A stretch of 64,000 nt of DNA, from assembly GCA_013911975.1 (NCBI GenBank), contig JACESF010000014.1, forward strand, positions 1 to 64,000. The letters are read 5' to 3'. The stretch comes from Hyphomicrobiales bacterium. GTDB taxonomy: Bacteria > Pseudomonadota > Alphaproteobacteria > Rhizobiales > Xanthobacteraceae. A program made the position numbers and the translations under genes. Positions within the stretch are counted from its first letter, which is position 1; each line of letters begins with the position of its first letter. Of this stretch, positions 18,537 to 27,165 are shown in pieces. The notes beneath the pieces are model-generated. The model had not been told where the DNA came from. It saw only the letters and a list, made by a program, of their open reading frames with translations, and made no database searches.

Positions 18537-20189
18537 TCAGGCCGCTCGGGCCGGTCCCACGCTGCTCACCGGGGTGAAGCTGTCCGCGCTCGCCGCCGCC
18601 CATTCGGCCGCGTAGGGCGTCTCATCAGGCGCGTCCAGCAGGATGCCCCTGGCGAGGAAGGGATAGAGCCGGTCGAGGGGCTTGGCCTCCACGGGCGTCA
18701 GGCGGTGCCAGATATGGTGAGGCTCCAGCTCCGTGGGATGGGCGAGGCCCGCCGCCGCCACGAGGTCCGCCAGGGCCTCCACCGTGTGATGCTGGAACCG
18801 CGCCACCCGCTCCGCCTTGTCCTCCACCACGAGGCCGCGCTGGAGATGGGGGTCGTTGGTGGTGATGCCGGTGGGGCAGTCGCCCGTGTGGCAGCGCATG
18901 GACATGACGCAGCCCAGCGAGAACATGAAGGCGCGCGCGGCGTTGCACCAGTCCGCCCCCACCGCCATGTTCGCGGCCATGCTGAAGCCGGACGTGACCT
19001 TGCCGGAGGCGGCGAGGCGCACCCGGTCGCGCAGGCCCGCCCCCACCAGCGCGTTGCGCATGAGCACGAGCCCCTCGCGCAGCGGCATGCCCATGTGGTT
19101 GGTGAGTTCCTGGGGCGCAGCGCCCGTGCCGCCCTCGGCCCCGTCCACCACGATGAAGTCGGGCGTGATGCCGGTCTTCAGCATGCCCTTGGCGATGGCG
19201 AACACCTCGCTCGGATGGCCGACGCACATCTTGATGCCCACCGGCTTGCCGCCGGACAGCTCGCGCAGCCGCGCCACGAACTCCATCATCTGCGCGGGCG
19301 TGGCGAAGGAGGGGTGGCGCGCGGGCGAGATGCAGTCCTCGCCCATGGGGATGCCGCGGATGCGGGAGATTTCCGGCGTCACCTTCGCGGCGGGCAGCAC
19401 GCCGCCATGGCCGGGCTTGGCACCCTGGCTCAGCTTCACCTCGATCATCTTCACCTGGTCGTCGGCGGCCTTCTCCTGGAACAGTTCGGGCGCGAAGGTG
19501 CCGTCGCGGTTGCGGCAGCCGAAATAGCCGGAGGCCACCTGCCAGACGATGTCGCCGCCATGGATGCGGTGATAGGGGGAGAGGCCGCCCTCGCCGGTGT
19601 CGTGGTAGAAGCCGCCCTTCTTCGCGCCGAGATTGAGCGCCTCGATGGCGTTGCGCCCCAGCGAGCCGAAGCTCATGGCGGAGACGTTGAGCACCGCCGC
19701 GTCATAGGGCTTGGTGCAGTCGTGGCCGCCCACGCGCACCCGGAACGGCTCGCTGGCCACGGGCATGGGCGCGATGGAATGGGTCATCCATTCATATTCC
19801 GGCGCGCCCGTATCCAGCTCCGTGCCGAACGGCTGGCGGTCCTCCTCGCCCTTGGCGCGGGCATAGACGAGGCTGCGCGCCTTGCGGTTATAGGGCGTGC
19901 CGTCGAGGTCGCCCTCCACGATGTACTGCCTGAGATAGGGGCGCACCGCCTCGAACATCCAGCGCACCGAGGCGACGATGGGATAGTTGCGCAGCAGGGA
20001 ATGGTGCTTCTGCGTCACGTCGAACACGCCCACGAAGGCGAGCGGGAACAGCACGCAGAACACGAACAGCCACAGATGCCCGCCGCTGAACGACAGGATC
20101 AGGCTGAACACGCACAGCACCACCACCGCCGCGAAGACGCCGTAGCGCCGGACGAGTTTCTTCGTGCTGGGATCGAGCAGGCCGTTCAT
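18537..20189 (-). CDS. Membrane-anchored FMN-binding glutamate-synthase-like protein
   Basis: The 550-aa protein has two N-terminal membrane helices (about 17-34 and 38-57) and a large FMN-binding glutamate-synthase alpha/beta-barrel (about 130-500). Seen motifs are SAMSFGSLGRNAIEALN, GGLSPYHRIHGGDIVWQ, VVDGAEGGTGAAP and a cysteine cluster CVMSMRCHTGDCPTG matching the 3Fe-4S ligand region. Such stand-alone proteins lack the glutaminase domain, and their physiological reaction is not established. Start ATG 20189 has GGAGG 7 bp upstream. Paired palindromes lie 60-90 bp before the start. Confidence 0.85.
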   Translation of the reverse strand: MNGLLDPSTKKLVRRYGVFAAVVVLCVFSLILSFSGGHLWLFVFCVLFPLAFVGVFDVTQKHHSLLRNYPIVASVRWMFEAVRPYLRQYIVEGDLDGTPYNRKARSLVYARAKGEEDRQPFGTELDTGAPEYEWMTHSIAPMPVASEPFRVRVGGHDCTKPYDAAVLNVSAMSFGSLGRNAIEALNLGAKKGGFYHDTGEGGLSPYHRIHGGDIVWQVASGYFGCRNRDGTFAPELFQEKAADDQVKMIEVKLSQGAKPGHGGVLPAAKVTPEISRIRGIPMGEDCISPARHPSFATPAQMMEFVARLRELSGGKPVGIKMCVGHPSEVFAIAKGMLKTGITPDFIVVDGAEGGTGAAPQELTNHMGMPLREGLVLMRNALVGAGLRDRVRLAASGKVTSGFSMAANMAVGADWCNAARAFMFSLGCVMSMRCHTGDCPTGITTNDPHLQRGLVVEDKAERVARFQHHTVEALADLVAAAGLAHPTELEPHHIWHRLTPVEAKPLDRLYPFLARGILLDAPDETPYAAEWAAASADSFTPVSSVGPARAA

Positions 20190-20248
20190 GGGGTCCCCTC
20201 CGCGTTTTTCTCCGGCGCGCGCCTCCCACGCATGCGGGCGCGCGCCGA

Positions 20249-20277
20249 TCAGATTGGCTCCAATCTGACCGGGTCAG
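20249..20277. promoter_or_regulatory. Two overlapping palindromes upstream of the glutamate-synthase-like gene
   Basis: TCAGATTGG-CT-CCAATCTGA (20249-20268) has perfect 9-bp arms, and CTGACC-G-GGTCAG (20265-20277) has perfect 6-bp arms and overlaps it by 4 bp. Both have the geometry of operators for dimeric regulators. The regulator is unknown. Confidence 0.6.
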
Positions 20278-20424
20278 GTGTTCCCTATCAAGGATTTAGA
20301 CGGCGATGTCCCGGGCAAATTGAATGCAGGGCACCCGGATCGCGCCCGGGCGCCGGTCCCGCGCCCGCCGTGCGGGAGGATCGGCGCCCTCCGGCACGGC
20401 GCGGCGAAAGGCCGGGAGGCCGGC

Positions 20425-21351
20425 TCAGGCGACCCGCGGCAGGGCCGCGCGCCCGGCGAGGCGACGCAACGCGTCCACCTGCGCGGGCAGCTCGCTCCAA
20501 TAGCGCCCGTGGAGCTCCAGGTTGAGGATGGCGCCCGGCTCGGGCACGAGGCTGCGGGCGAGCTCTTCCCAGGGCAGGCTGCCCCAGCCGAGCGGCAGGT
20601 GCAGGTCGCCTTCGCCGAGGCCCAGCCGCTCGGCCTCGTCCATGGCCCAGCTTGCCGAGGGGCGGCCGAAGCTGTCATGGGCGTGGATGTGGCGCGCATA
20701 GGGGGCCAGCGCGGCGATCTCGGCGCGGGGGTCCAGCTTTCCGTCGGCGCAGCGCAGATAGGCGTGGCTCACATCCAGCGTGGCGCGCACGCAGGGGTGG
20801 GCCACGGCGTCGATCTCCCCCGCGAGGCGCGAGGGGCTCGCGGTCTCGCGCATGGGCGCGAAGCGGAAGATGTTCTCCACGCACAGCGTGACGCCCGCCC
20901 GTCCGGCCCGGTCGCCCGCCCGCTGGAGCGCCTCGCGCTGGCGCGCATAGGCGACGGCGAAGGTCTCGTCCGGGTCGCGCACGCAGCCGGTATGGATCAC
21001 CAGATGCACCGCCTCGAGCGCCTGGGCTACCGTGATGGCGGCGTCCAGCAGCGCGGCGTGGGCGGGCAGGCGCGCGGGCGCCTCCATGAGGTTGATGGCG
21101 AGCGGGCCGTGGGCCGTGTAGCCGAACGGGCGGCCGCGCGTGGCCCGCTTGAGGGCGTCCAGCCGCTCGCCCATCACCCGGCCGCCGGCGATCAGCGTCC
21201 AGCAGAACAGGGGCAGCTCGACAAAGTCCACGCCCAGCGCCTCGGCCTCGTCCAGCTTTCCGGGCAGGTCGGCGAAATCCGGGTCGCCGGAGCGGATCGA
21301 GTATCCGATGCCGCGCACGGATCGGGCCAAGGGTGTCTGTGTCAGGTCCAT
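20425..21351 (-). CDS. Sugar phosphate isomerase/epimerase-like TIM-barrel protein
   Basis: The 308-aa soluble protein has the pattern of the AP-endonuclease-2/xylose-isomerase-like TIM-barrel superfamily. Candidate metal ligands are H in VIHTGC (about 119), E in VENIF (about 159), D-x-SH in TLDVSHAYL, HAHD near 223 and E in LELHGRYW. The exact substrate is unknown; members include isomerases, epimerases and dehydratases. It lies between the response-regulator gene and the glutamate-synthase-like gene with 96- and 235-bp gaps. Confidence 0.75.
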   Translation of the reverse strand: MDLTQTPLARSVRGIGYSIRSGDPDFADLPGKLDEAEALGVDFVELPLFCWTLIAGGRVMGERLDALKRATRGRPFGYTAHGPLAINLMEAPARLPAHAALLDAAITVAQALEAVHLVIHTGCVRDPDETFAVAYARQREALQRAGDRAGRAGVTLCVENIFRFAPMRETASPSRLAGEIDAVAHPCVRATLDVSHAYLRCADGKLDPRAEIAALAPYARHIHAHDSFGRPSASWAMDEAERLGLGEGDLHLPLGWGSLPWEELARSLVPEPGAILNLELHGRYWSELPAQVDALRRLAGRAALPRVA

Positions 21352-21447
21352 GCCGCAGGTCTCCGTGCCGCCCCCGAGAGGTGAGCCGGCACTGTGCCGC
21401 CTCTGTCTGAAACTGATATGTCAGCGAAGAAACGGCCGCCCGGGCCT

Positions 21448-21828
21448 TCAGCCCATCGCGGCGGCGTGCAGGGCGCGCACCTCCCGCGCCAGCGTCATGG
21501 GGTCGAACGGCTTGGCGATCACGCCGATGGCGCCGAGGCCCTTGAACAGGGCGATCTCATGGGCCTGGGTCCGGGCGGTCACGAACACCACCGGCACCGG
21601 CCGGTCGAGGCCCAGCTCCTGGAGGGCGGCGAAGGTGGTGCGCCCGTCCATCTGGGGCATCATCACGTCCAGCAGGATGAGGTCCAGCCCGCCCTGCCGC
21701 GTGCGCTCCACCGCTGCCTGCCCGGAGGGGGCGGTTTCGACGGCGATGGTGGGATCCAACCCGAGGGACAGGGCCGCGATCTCGCGGATGTCCGCATCGT
21801 CGTCCACATAGAGCACGCGCAAGGTCAT
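21448..21828 (-). CDS. Single-domain response regulator
   Basis: The 126-aa protein is a stand-alone receiver domain without an output domain. The acidic pocket (DDD at 10-12), phosphoacceptor D54 in ILLDVMMP, T84 and K106 (IAKPFDP) are all present, so it should be phosphorylatable. Its ATG overlaps the stop of the histidine-kinase gene (ATGA), so the two are translated together and likely form a cognate pair. As it has no effector domain, it probably acts through protein contacts or as a phosphorelay intermediate. Confidence 0.92.
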   Translation of the reverse strand: MTLRVLYVDDDADIREIAALSLGLDPTIAVETAPSGQAAVERTRQGGLDLILLDVMMPQMDGRTTFAALQELGLDRPVPVVFVTARTQAHEIALFKGLGAIGVIAKPFDPMTLAREVRALHAAAMG

Positions 21829-24419
21829 GATGCTTCCCCCTTCGGCGCGCCGGCCCGCGCCGCGCCGGATCGTTCCGCGAGGCCCGCCAGATGGGCGAGG
21901 CCCCCCGTGCCCCTGGCCATGAGGTCCGCCAGGGTCCGCGCCTGTTCCGGATCCTGGTCGGCCGGGGAGCAGCCCACGAGCGGGGGCAGGGCGCCGGGCG
22001 GCTGGCCCGCCAGCGCCTCCAGGTCCTGCGGCGAGAGGGCGGGATCGTCGAACTGCACCACGAGGAGGTCGCAGGCCCGCAGCGCAAGGGCGGCGCGGGC
22101 CTCCGCGAGGCTGCCTGCGGGAATGACCTCCGCGCAGCCGCGCGCCGCGTCCGCCAGCGCCCGGCGGGCGGGGGAGGAGAGGCACAGATGGAGCAGCACG
22201 GCGGGGCGGCCGAGCCCGGCGGCGAGGCTCGCCACGCGCGCCCGGTCCGGCGGCGAATCGAGCCAGCCCGCCACGGGCAGGGCGCAGAGGGGGCCGTCGG
22301 GCGCCGCCGCTGTGTCCTCCTCCGCGGGCCTCAGGGACACCAGGATGACAGGCGTGGTCCGGGTCCGTTCCGCCCGGCGCAGCGAGCGCACCAGGGAAAT
22401 GCCGTCCCGGTCGCGCAGAAGCGGCGCGACGAGGATGGCGCGATAGGCCCGCAGCACCGAGCGGCCCTCGCATTCGGCCGCCGTCTCGGCCCGCTCCGTG
22501 GCGATCCCCTCGCGGGCGAGGCCGGCGGCGAGGATCTCGGCCGCCTGGGCATTGCTCTCCACCAGCAGGACCGGCGCGGGTTCGCGCTGCTTCTGCGCGG
22601 GCACGCTGACGAGCCGGGCGGGGAGGTCCACATAGAAGGTGGTGCCGACCCCTTCCTTGCTCTCGAACGAGATCCGGCCGGAATGGCGGTCCACGATCTC
22701 CTTGACGATGGCGAGGCCGAGGCCCGTGCCGCCGCGCTGGCGCGTGTCGGTGGTATCGGCCTGGGCGAAGCGGGTGAACATGCTGCCCCGGAAGGATTCC
22801 GGAATGCCCGTGCCATGGTCCTGCACGCACACCCGCACCAGGTCTTCCTGCCGCTCCACGCTCAGCGCCACCACGCCCTCGGCGGGGGAGAATTTCACGG
22901 CGTTGGAGATGAGGTTGGTGAGCACCTGGATCAGCCGGTCCTGGTCGCCCACCACTGATGTGTCGGCGGCGGTGGCGTGGAGCGTGAGGCGCACGCCATG
23001 CTCCGCCGCAAATCCCGCATTCTGCTCCATGGCGAGCCGGGCCACCTCTTCCATCACCACCGGCTCGCGCGCGAAGGTCATGGAGGCGGACTGCATCTTC
23101 TGGATGTCGAGGATGTCGTTGACCAGCCGCACCAGCCGGCGGCTGTTCTCGTGGGCGATGGAGACGAGCCGCTTGGCGGGCGGGGGCAGCTCGCCCGCGG
23201 CGCCGCCGTTCAGCAGGCCCAGCGAGCCGGCGATGGAGGTGAGCGGCGTGCGCAGTTCGTGACTCACCGTGGAGACGAACTCGTTCTTGATGATCTCCGC
23301 CCGCTTGCGCTCGGAAATGTCGTGGAGGATGGCCACCAGACGGTTGCCGTCGCTGGACTGCATCCGCCCCACCACCACGTCCACCGGCAGGGTGGACCCG
23401 TCCTTGCGCCGCCCCGCGAACTCGCGGGCGGCCCCGCCGTCCGCCGCCTGGCCGACCAGTTGCTCCAGCACGTCCGGGCGGCGCCCGGCTTCGTCGTCGG
23501 GAAATTGGAACAGCCGGGCCACGGGGAACCCCGTCAGTTCCTCCGCCGACCAGCCGAACATGCGGGTGGTGGCGGGATTGGCGGTGTCGATCTCGCCCTT
23601 CTCGTTGACGGTGACGATGGCGTCCATGGCGCTGGCGAGGATCGCCCGATGCCGGGCGAGGGTGTCGGCCAGGACCAGTTCCGCCCGCCGCCGCCCGATG
23701 AGGTGGGCGATCATCACCAGGGTCGATCCCACCACCACGGCGATGGCGGCGGAGAGAAGCAGAAGCAGGGTCTGCTTGGTGCGCTGGCTGGCGAGGCGCA
23801 CGTCGAAGGTCTGCTGCTCGGCGGCGGCCACCTCGGCGGCGGAGATGTCCATCACCACGCGGCGGATGCGGTCCATCAGCGCCTTGCCGCGCCGGGCCTC
23901 CATCACGTTCGCCGCCGCAAGGCCGCCGGCGCGGTTGCGCGTCTCCGCCATCTCCGCCAGCAGGCGGATCTCCTCCTCCGCGAAGCGGCTCAGTTCGGTG
24001 AGCGCCACGCTGTGCTCGGGGCGCGCCCAGGCGAGCTTGCTGAGGGCCTCGATGTCCTGGCGCACCGTGGCCTGCGCATCGTTCAGCGCCTCCAGGAATT
24101 CCTCGCGGCCCGTGACCACGTAGCCGAGCGTGCCGCTCTCGGCGCTGAGCAGGTCCTCGAAGATGTGCTGGAGATGGTCGCGGATCAGCGAGGAATAGAG
24201 CAGTTCCTCGCGCAGACGGTTAGCGGAGGCGAATTCGCGGAAGCTGGCGAAGCCCACGGCCAGCACGATGGCCACCGCGATGCCCGCGCTCAGAAGGCCC
24301 ATGGCGAGAACGCGGCGGATGCCCCGCCGCCAGCCGCGCCGCTCCCGGCCCGTCCGCCGGGCGCGCGCCGTCGCGGCGGCATCGGCGGCGGGGCGCGGCG
24401 CGGTGTCCAGGTCCGTCAT
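21825..24419 (-). CDS. Hybrid-type sensor histidine kinase with CHASE3, PAS and two degenerate receivers
   Basis: The 864-aa inner-membrane kinase has two membrane helices (about 37-58 and 215-238) around a CHASE3-type periplasmic sensor (LLYSSLIRDHLQHIFEDLLSAE), then a PAS domain (about 255-375), HisKA with phospho-accepting H387 in STVSHELRTPL, and HATPase with the N box (NLISNAVKFSP) and G boxes (DHGTGIP, GGTGLGLAI). The C-terminus (about 612-850) shows two receiver-like folds. In the first, the position of the usual aspartate reads ILVAPLLRDRDG, and the second reads LLVVQFDD, so neither looks normally phosphorylatable. Start ATG 24419 lies inside a 14-bp tandem repeat. Confidence 0.88.
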   Translation of the reverse strand: MTDLDTAPRPAADAAATARARRTGRERRGWRRGIRRVLAMGLLSAGIAVAIVLAVGFASFREFASANRLREELLYSSLIRDHLQHIFEDLLSAESGTLGYVVTGREEFLEALNDAQATVRQDIEALSKLAWARPEHSVALTELSRFAEEEIRLLAEMAETRNRAGGLAAANVMEARRGKALMDRIRRVVMDISAAEVAAAEQQTFDVRLASQRTKQTLLLLLSAAIAVVVGSTLVMIAHLIGRRRAELVLADTLARHRAILASAMDAIVTVNEKGEIDTANPATTRMFGWSAEELTGFPVARLFQFPDDEAGRRPDVLEQLVGQAADGGAAREFAGRRKDGSTLPVDVVVGRMQSSDGNRLVAILHDISERKRAEIIKNEFVSTVSHELRTPLTSIAGSLGLLNGGAAGELPPPAKRLVSIAHENSRRLVRLVNDILDIQKMQSASMTFAREPVVMEEVARLAMEQNAGFAAEHGVRLTLHATAADTSVVGDQDRLIQVLTNLISNAVKFSPAEGVVALSVERQEDLVRVCVQDHGTGIPESFRGSMFTRFAQADTTDTRQRGGTGLGLAIVKEIVDRHSGRISFESKEGVGTTFYVDLPARLVSVPAQKQREPAPVLLVESNAQAAEILAAGLAREGIATERAETAAECEGRSVLRAYRAILVAPLLRDRDGISLVRSLRRAERTRTTPVILVSLRPAEEDTAAAPDGPLCALPVAGWLDSPPDRARVASLAAGLGRPAVLLHLCLSSPARRALADAARGCAEVIPAGSLAEARAALALRACDLLVVQFDDPALSPQDLEALAGQPPGALPPLVGCSPADQDPEQARTLADLMARGTGGLAHLAGLAERSGAARAGAPKGEAS

Positions 24420-24454
24420 CTGTCGTCCGTCATCTGTCGCCCGTCATGTGGCGG
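24413..24454. repeat. Three tandem 14-bp repeats across the kinase start codon
   Basis: CCGTCATCTGTCGT (24413), CCGTCATCTGTCGC (24427) and a diverged CCGTCATGTGGCGG (24441) lie head to tail. On the minus strand each contains ATGACGG, so the kinase start at 24419 is preceded by two ATGs, 14 and 28 bp upstream in the other two frames. No clear Shine-Dalgarno sequence is seen. Confidence 0.8.
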
Positions 24455-24557
24455 TCCTCAGCGCGCTGCGCATGGTCTCCCCAGTGCGGCCCACCTTATC
24501 CGCTCCCGCCATGGGGTCCACCGGCATCGGTGCCGGTCGCGGGCCGGTCGGCGCCGG

Positions 24558-26270
24558 CTAGACGGGCAGGCGCAGGTGCAGTTCCCAGCGCTTGTCCGCG
24601 CGCTGCACGCGCAGGTCCGGGGTCAGCTTGGAGATGAGGTAGCCGGTGAGCTGGGCCGCGCGGTCGGGGTCTTCCAGCAATTCCTCCGCCGTGGGCGGGC
24701 GGTTGGCCACCGGCGGCGCGACGCCCTCATAGCGCAGGATGATGTCGAACACGAGGTCGTTGTAGCTGGTGGCGACCTCGATGGTGGGATGCTCGGGATC
24801 CACGAGGTCCCGGCCGATGAGGTCGATGGCCTGCCACGCGGCGAAGGCGCCGCGCTGCACCACGTCCACCCGCGCCCCCCAGCGCCCGCCCTCGGCCTCG
24901 ATGAAGGTGGCCACCTCGTCATGGCTCGCCTGGCCCGCCGGGAACCGGCGCGTGACGCGTCGTGTCACGCCGATGCGGAACAGGGCCAGCAGGGTCACGG
25001 TGACGAGGATGGTGACGGCGAAGGAGGAGAAGGTGACAAAGCGCAGCGACGGGGCCTGTCCCTCCAGCAGGTGCCGGATGGGCTCGTAGGCGATGGCGGT
25101 CACGAACCCCATGCCGATGGCCACCACCTTGCGCGCGTCCAGCACGCGGCTCGCCACGAGCTGAAGGCCGTTGACCGTGGTGAAGGTGGCCAGGAACAGG
25201 AACAGGGCACCCGTCACCGAGTCCGGCATCATGAACCAGAAGCCCATGAATTTCGGCAGCAGGGAGAACAGGATCAGCAGGCCGCCGGTCCAGAAGGCGA
25301 GGGTGCGCGCGGTGCAGCCGGAGGCCGCCGCCAGCGCCACCGCGCCGCCCGAGGCGACCATGGGCAGGGCGTTGAGGGCGGAGGCCAGAAGGTGCATCAC
25401 GCCCTCGGCGCGGATGCCGCGGCCGATGGAGACGAGGTCGGGCGCCTTCCAGTCCCGGTCGTTGTTGCGCTGGGCGATGGTCTGCACCCCCATGGAGGTG
25501 AGCGCGAACACGAAGCCGGTCACGGCGAACGGGATGATGGCATCCACGTCGAACGACCAGCCGAACAGCGGCAGGGACGGGAAATTGATCCAGGAGGCGG
25601 CTTTGAACTGGGCTACGTCCGCCGGGTCGAGCTGGCCGAGCACCGCACTCACCGCGAGCCCGGCCGCGAGCCCGATGAGGTTCGTGAACAGGCGCATGCG
25701 GTGGCGCACATAGACATGCAGGATGATGAGGATGGCCAGCGTGAACGCGGCCGTTCCCAGATGCATGACCGCGCTGGTGTGCCCGGTTGGCACGTCCAGG
25801 ATGAGGACGAGTCCTTGCTGGCCGAGCCCCACGCCGATGAGGAACACCGCGAGCCCCGCCACCTCCACCGTGAAGATGCCGCGCAGCCGGTAGATGATGA
25901 AGGAGAACAGGATCTGCGACAGGCCCACCACGGCGACCATGGTGAAGTTCTGCGCGAGGCTGAGCCCCTCCTGCGAGGCGTACATCAGGGCCGGGATGGC
26001 GGCCGTGGTGCATTGGAGCGGGTAGAAGAGCCCCGCGCCGAGCCCGAAGCGCCCGAAGCCCTGGAGGATGGTGACGACACCCGCGCAGAACAGCGTGGTG
26101 GCGGAGAGCGCCAGGAAGGCGTGGGTGTCGAGCCCGAGGCGCGAGGCGGCGATGCCGGGGACGCCGAGCAGCGCCGCCAAAAATGCCACCTGCTGGAGCG
26201 AGGCGAGCAGCGCCACCCGCGCGGGCGGGAGGTCGTTCACGCCATAGACGAGACCCTCGGGCTTACGCAT
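24558..26270 (-). CDS. NCS2-family (xanthine/uracil-type) permease with C-terminal soluble domain
   Basis: This 570-aa inner-membrane transporter belongs to the nucleobase-ascorbate (NCS2, SLC23-like) family, whose members usually import purines or pyrimidines by proton symport. About 12-14 hydrophobic segments fill residues 20-430, including VQTIAQRNNDRDW after a helix and the Gly/Ala-rich MVASGGAVALAAASGC. Residues about 435-570 form a soluble extension (IEVATSYNDLVFDIILRYEG...) that weakly resembles a histidine-kinase-type ATPase fold without clear G boxes. It lies 11 bp after the carbonic anhydrase gene and is surely co-transcribed. Substrate is unknown. Confidence 0.8.
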   Translation of the reverse strand: MRKPEGLVYGVNDLPPARVALLASLQQVAFLAALLGVPGIAASRLGLDTHAFLALSATTLFCAGVVTILQGFGRFGLGAGLFYPLQCTTAAIPALMYASQEGLSLAQNFTMVAVVGLSQILFSFIIYRLRGIFTVEVAGLAVFLIGVGLGQQGLVLILDVPTGHTSAVMHLGTAAFTLAILIILHVYVRHRMRLFTNLIGLAAGLAVSAVLGQLDPADVAQFKAASWINFPSLPLFGWSFDVDAIIPFAVTGFVFALTSMGVQTIAQRNNDRDWKAPDLVSIGRGIRAEGVMHLLASALNALPMVASGGAVALAAASGCTARTLAFWTGGLLILFSLLPKFMGFWFMMPDSVTGALFLFLATFTTVNGLQLVASRVLDARKVVAIGMGFVTAIAYEPIRHLLEGQAPSLRFVTFSSFAVTILVTVTLLALFRIGVTRRVTRRFPAGQASHDEVATFIEAEGGRWGARVDVVQRGAFAAWQAIDLIGRDLVDPEHPTIEVATSYNDLVFDIILRYEGVAPPVANRPPTAEELLEDPDRAAQLTGYLISKLTPDLRVQRADKRWELHLRLPV

Positions 26271-26281
26271 CCCTCTCCCCG

Positions 26282-26995
26282 TCAGGTGACGGGCAGCAGC
26301 GGCGCGCCGGGCTCATCGGTGACCCAGAGGTCGCCGCTGTCGAGGTCGAACCACCAGCCGTGAAGCTGGAGCGTTCCCGCCTCGACCCGCTCGCGCACCC
26401 AGGGATAGGTCATGAGATTGTCGAGCGAGCCCAGGATGGACGCGCGCTCGGCGAGGAACGGCACCTGCTTCAGGTGGTCCAGCGACATCTCGCGCTTGCC
26501 GCCCTCGACGCTCTCGTCGGGGATGTGGAGGCGGCTGGCCTTCAGCGCCATCTCGACCCAGGGGCCGACGAACTCGCGCGGCGGGCGCTCGCCCCCGGCG
26601 GTGGAGAGCATGGCCTTGATGCCCCCGCAATGGGCGTGGCCCAGCACGACGATATGGTCGACCTTGAGGTCGCGCACCGCATATTCCAGCGCCGCGCCGG
26701 TGCCGTGGAGGCCGTCGTCGGGGGCGTAGGCGGGTACGAGGTTGGCGACGTTGCGCACCACGAACAGCTCGCCCGGCTCCGCGCCGGACAGGATCGCGGG
26801 ATCGACGCGCGAATCGGAGCACGAGATCATCAGGGTGGCCGGAGCCTGACCCTTCTCGGCGAGTTGCGTCATCAGGGACGGCGCCTGCTCGTAGAAGCGC
26901 GCCTTGAAGCGGCGGACGCCGTCCACCAGGTGCACGATGTCCCGGCAGGCGGAGTGGTCGGAATGGGCGTGATGGGGATGGGTTTCGTCAGTCAC
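26282..26995 (-). CDS. Beta-class carbonic anhydrase
   Basis: The enzyme interconverts CO2 and bicarbonate. The 237-aa product carries the beta-class zinc ligands C59 (with D61 and R63 in CSDSR), H120 and C123 (GHAHCGG). The first 15 residues are rich in histidine (HPHHAHSDH). The frame is open much farther upstream, but the GTG at 26995 is the right start: AGGAG lies 6 bp before it. It forms a two-gene unit with the NCS2 permease. Confidence 0.92.
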   Translation of the reverse strand: MTDETHPHHAHSDHSACRDIVHLVDGVRRFKARFYEQAPSLMTQLAEKGQAPATLMISCSDSRVDPAILSGAEPGELFVVRNVANLVPAYAPDDGLHGTGAALEYAVRDLKVDHIVVLGHAHCGGIKAMLSTAGGERPPREFVGPWVEMALKASRLHIPDESVEGGKREMSLDHLKQVPFLAERASILGSLDNLMTYPWVRERVEAGTLQLHGWWFDLDSGDLWVTDEPGAPLLPVT

Positions 26996-27110
26996 CGGCA
27001 ACTCCTGCGATGAGTGTCTGCGGCTGGCGCCCAGCATTCGGGGCAGGCGGCGCTTTTCCTGCGTAGCGGAAAAGGTATGCCGCGAAAAGAGGATACGCGA
27101 CCCCTGACAT

Positions 27111-27137
27111 GAAACAGGCGCCCTTTCGGGCGCCTGT
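27111..27137 (-). terminator. Terminator after the exported 794-aa protein
   Basis: On the minus strand a perfect 10-bp stem (ACAGGCGCCC / GGGCGCCTGT) closes a GAAA tetraloop and is followed by TTTC, 28 bp past the stop codon. Confidence 0.75.
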
Positions 27138-27165
27138 CTTGGATCCTGTCTCTCCCGGGCCGCAC

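Noticed and set aside
22977..26363. Plus-strand open frame of 1128 codons opposite the kinase and permease
   Set aside because: It is a shadow of the minus-strand genes: His/Gly/Arg-rich, without motifs, and spanning an intergenic gap.
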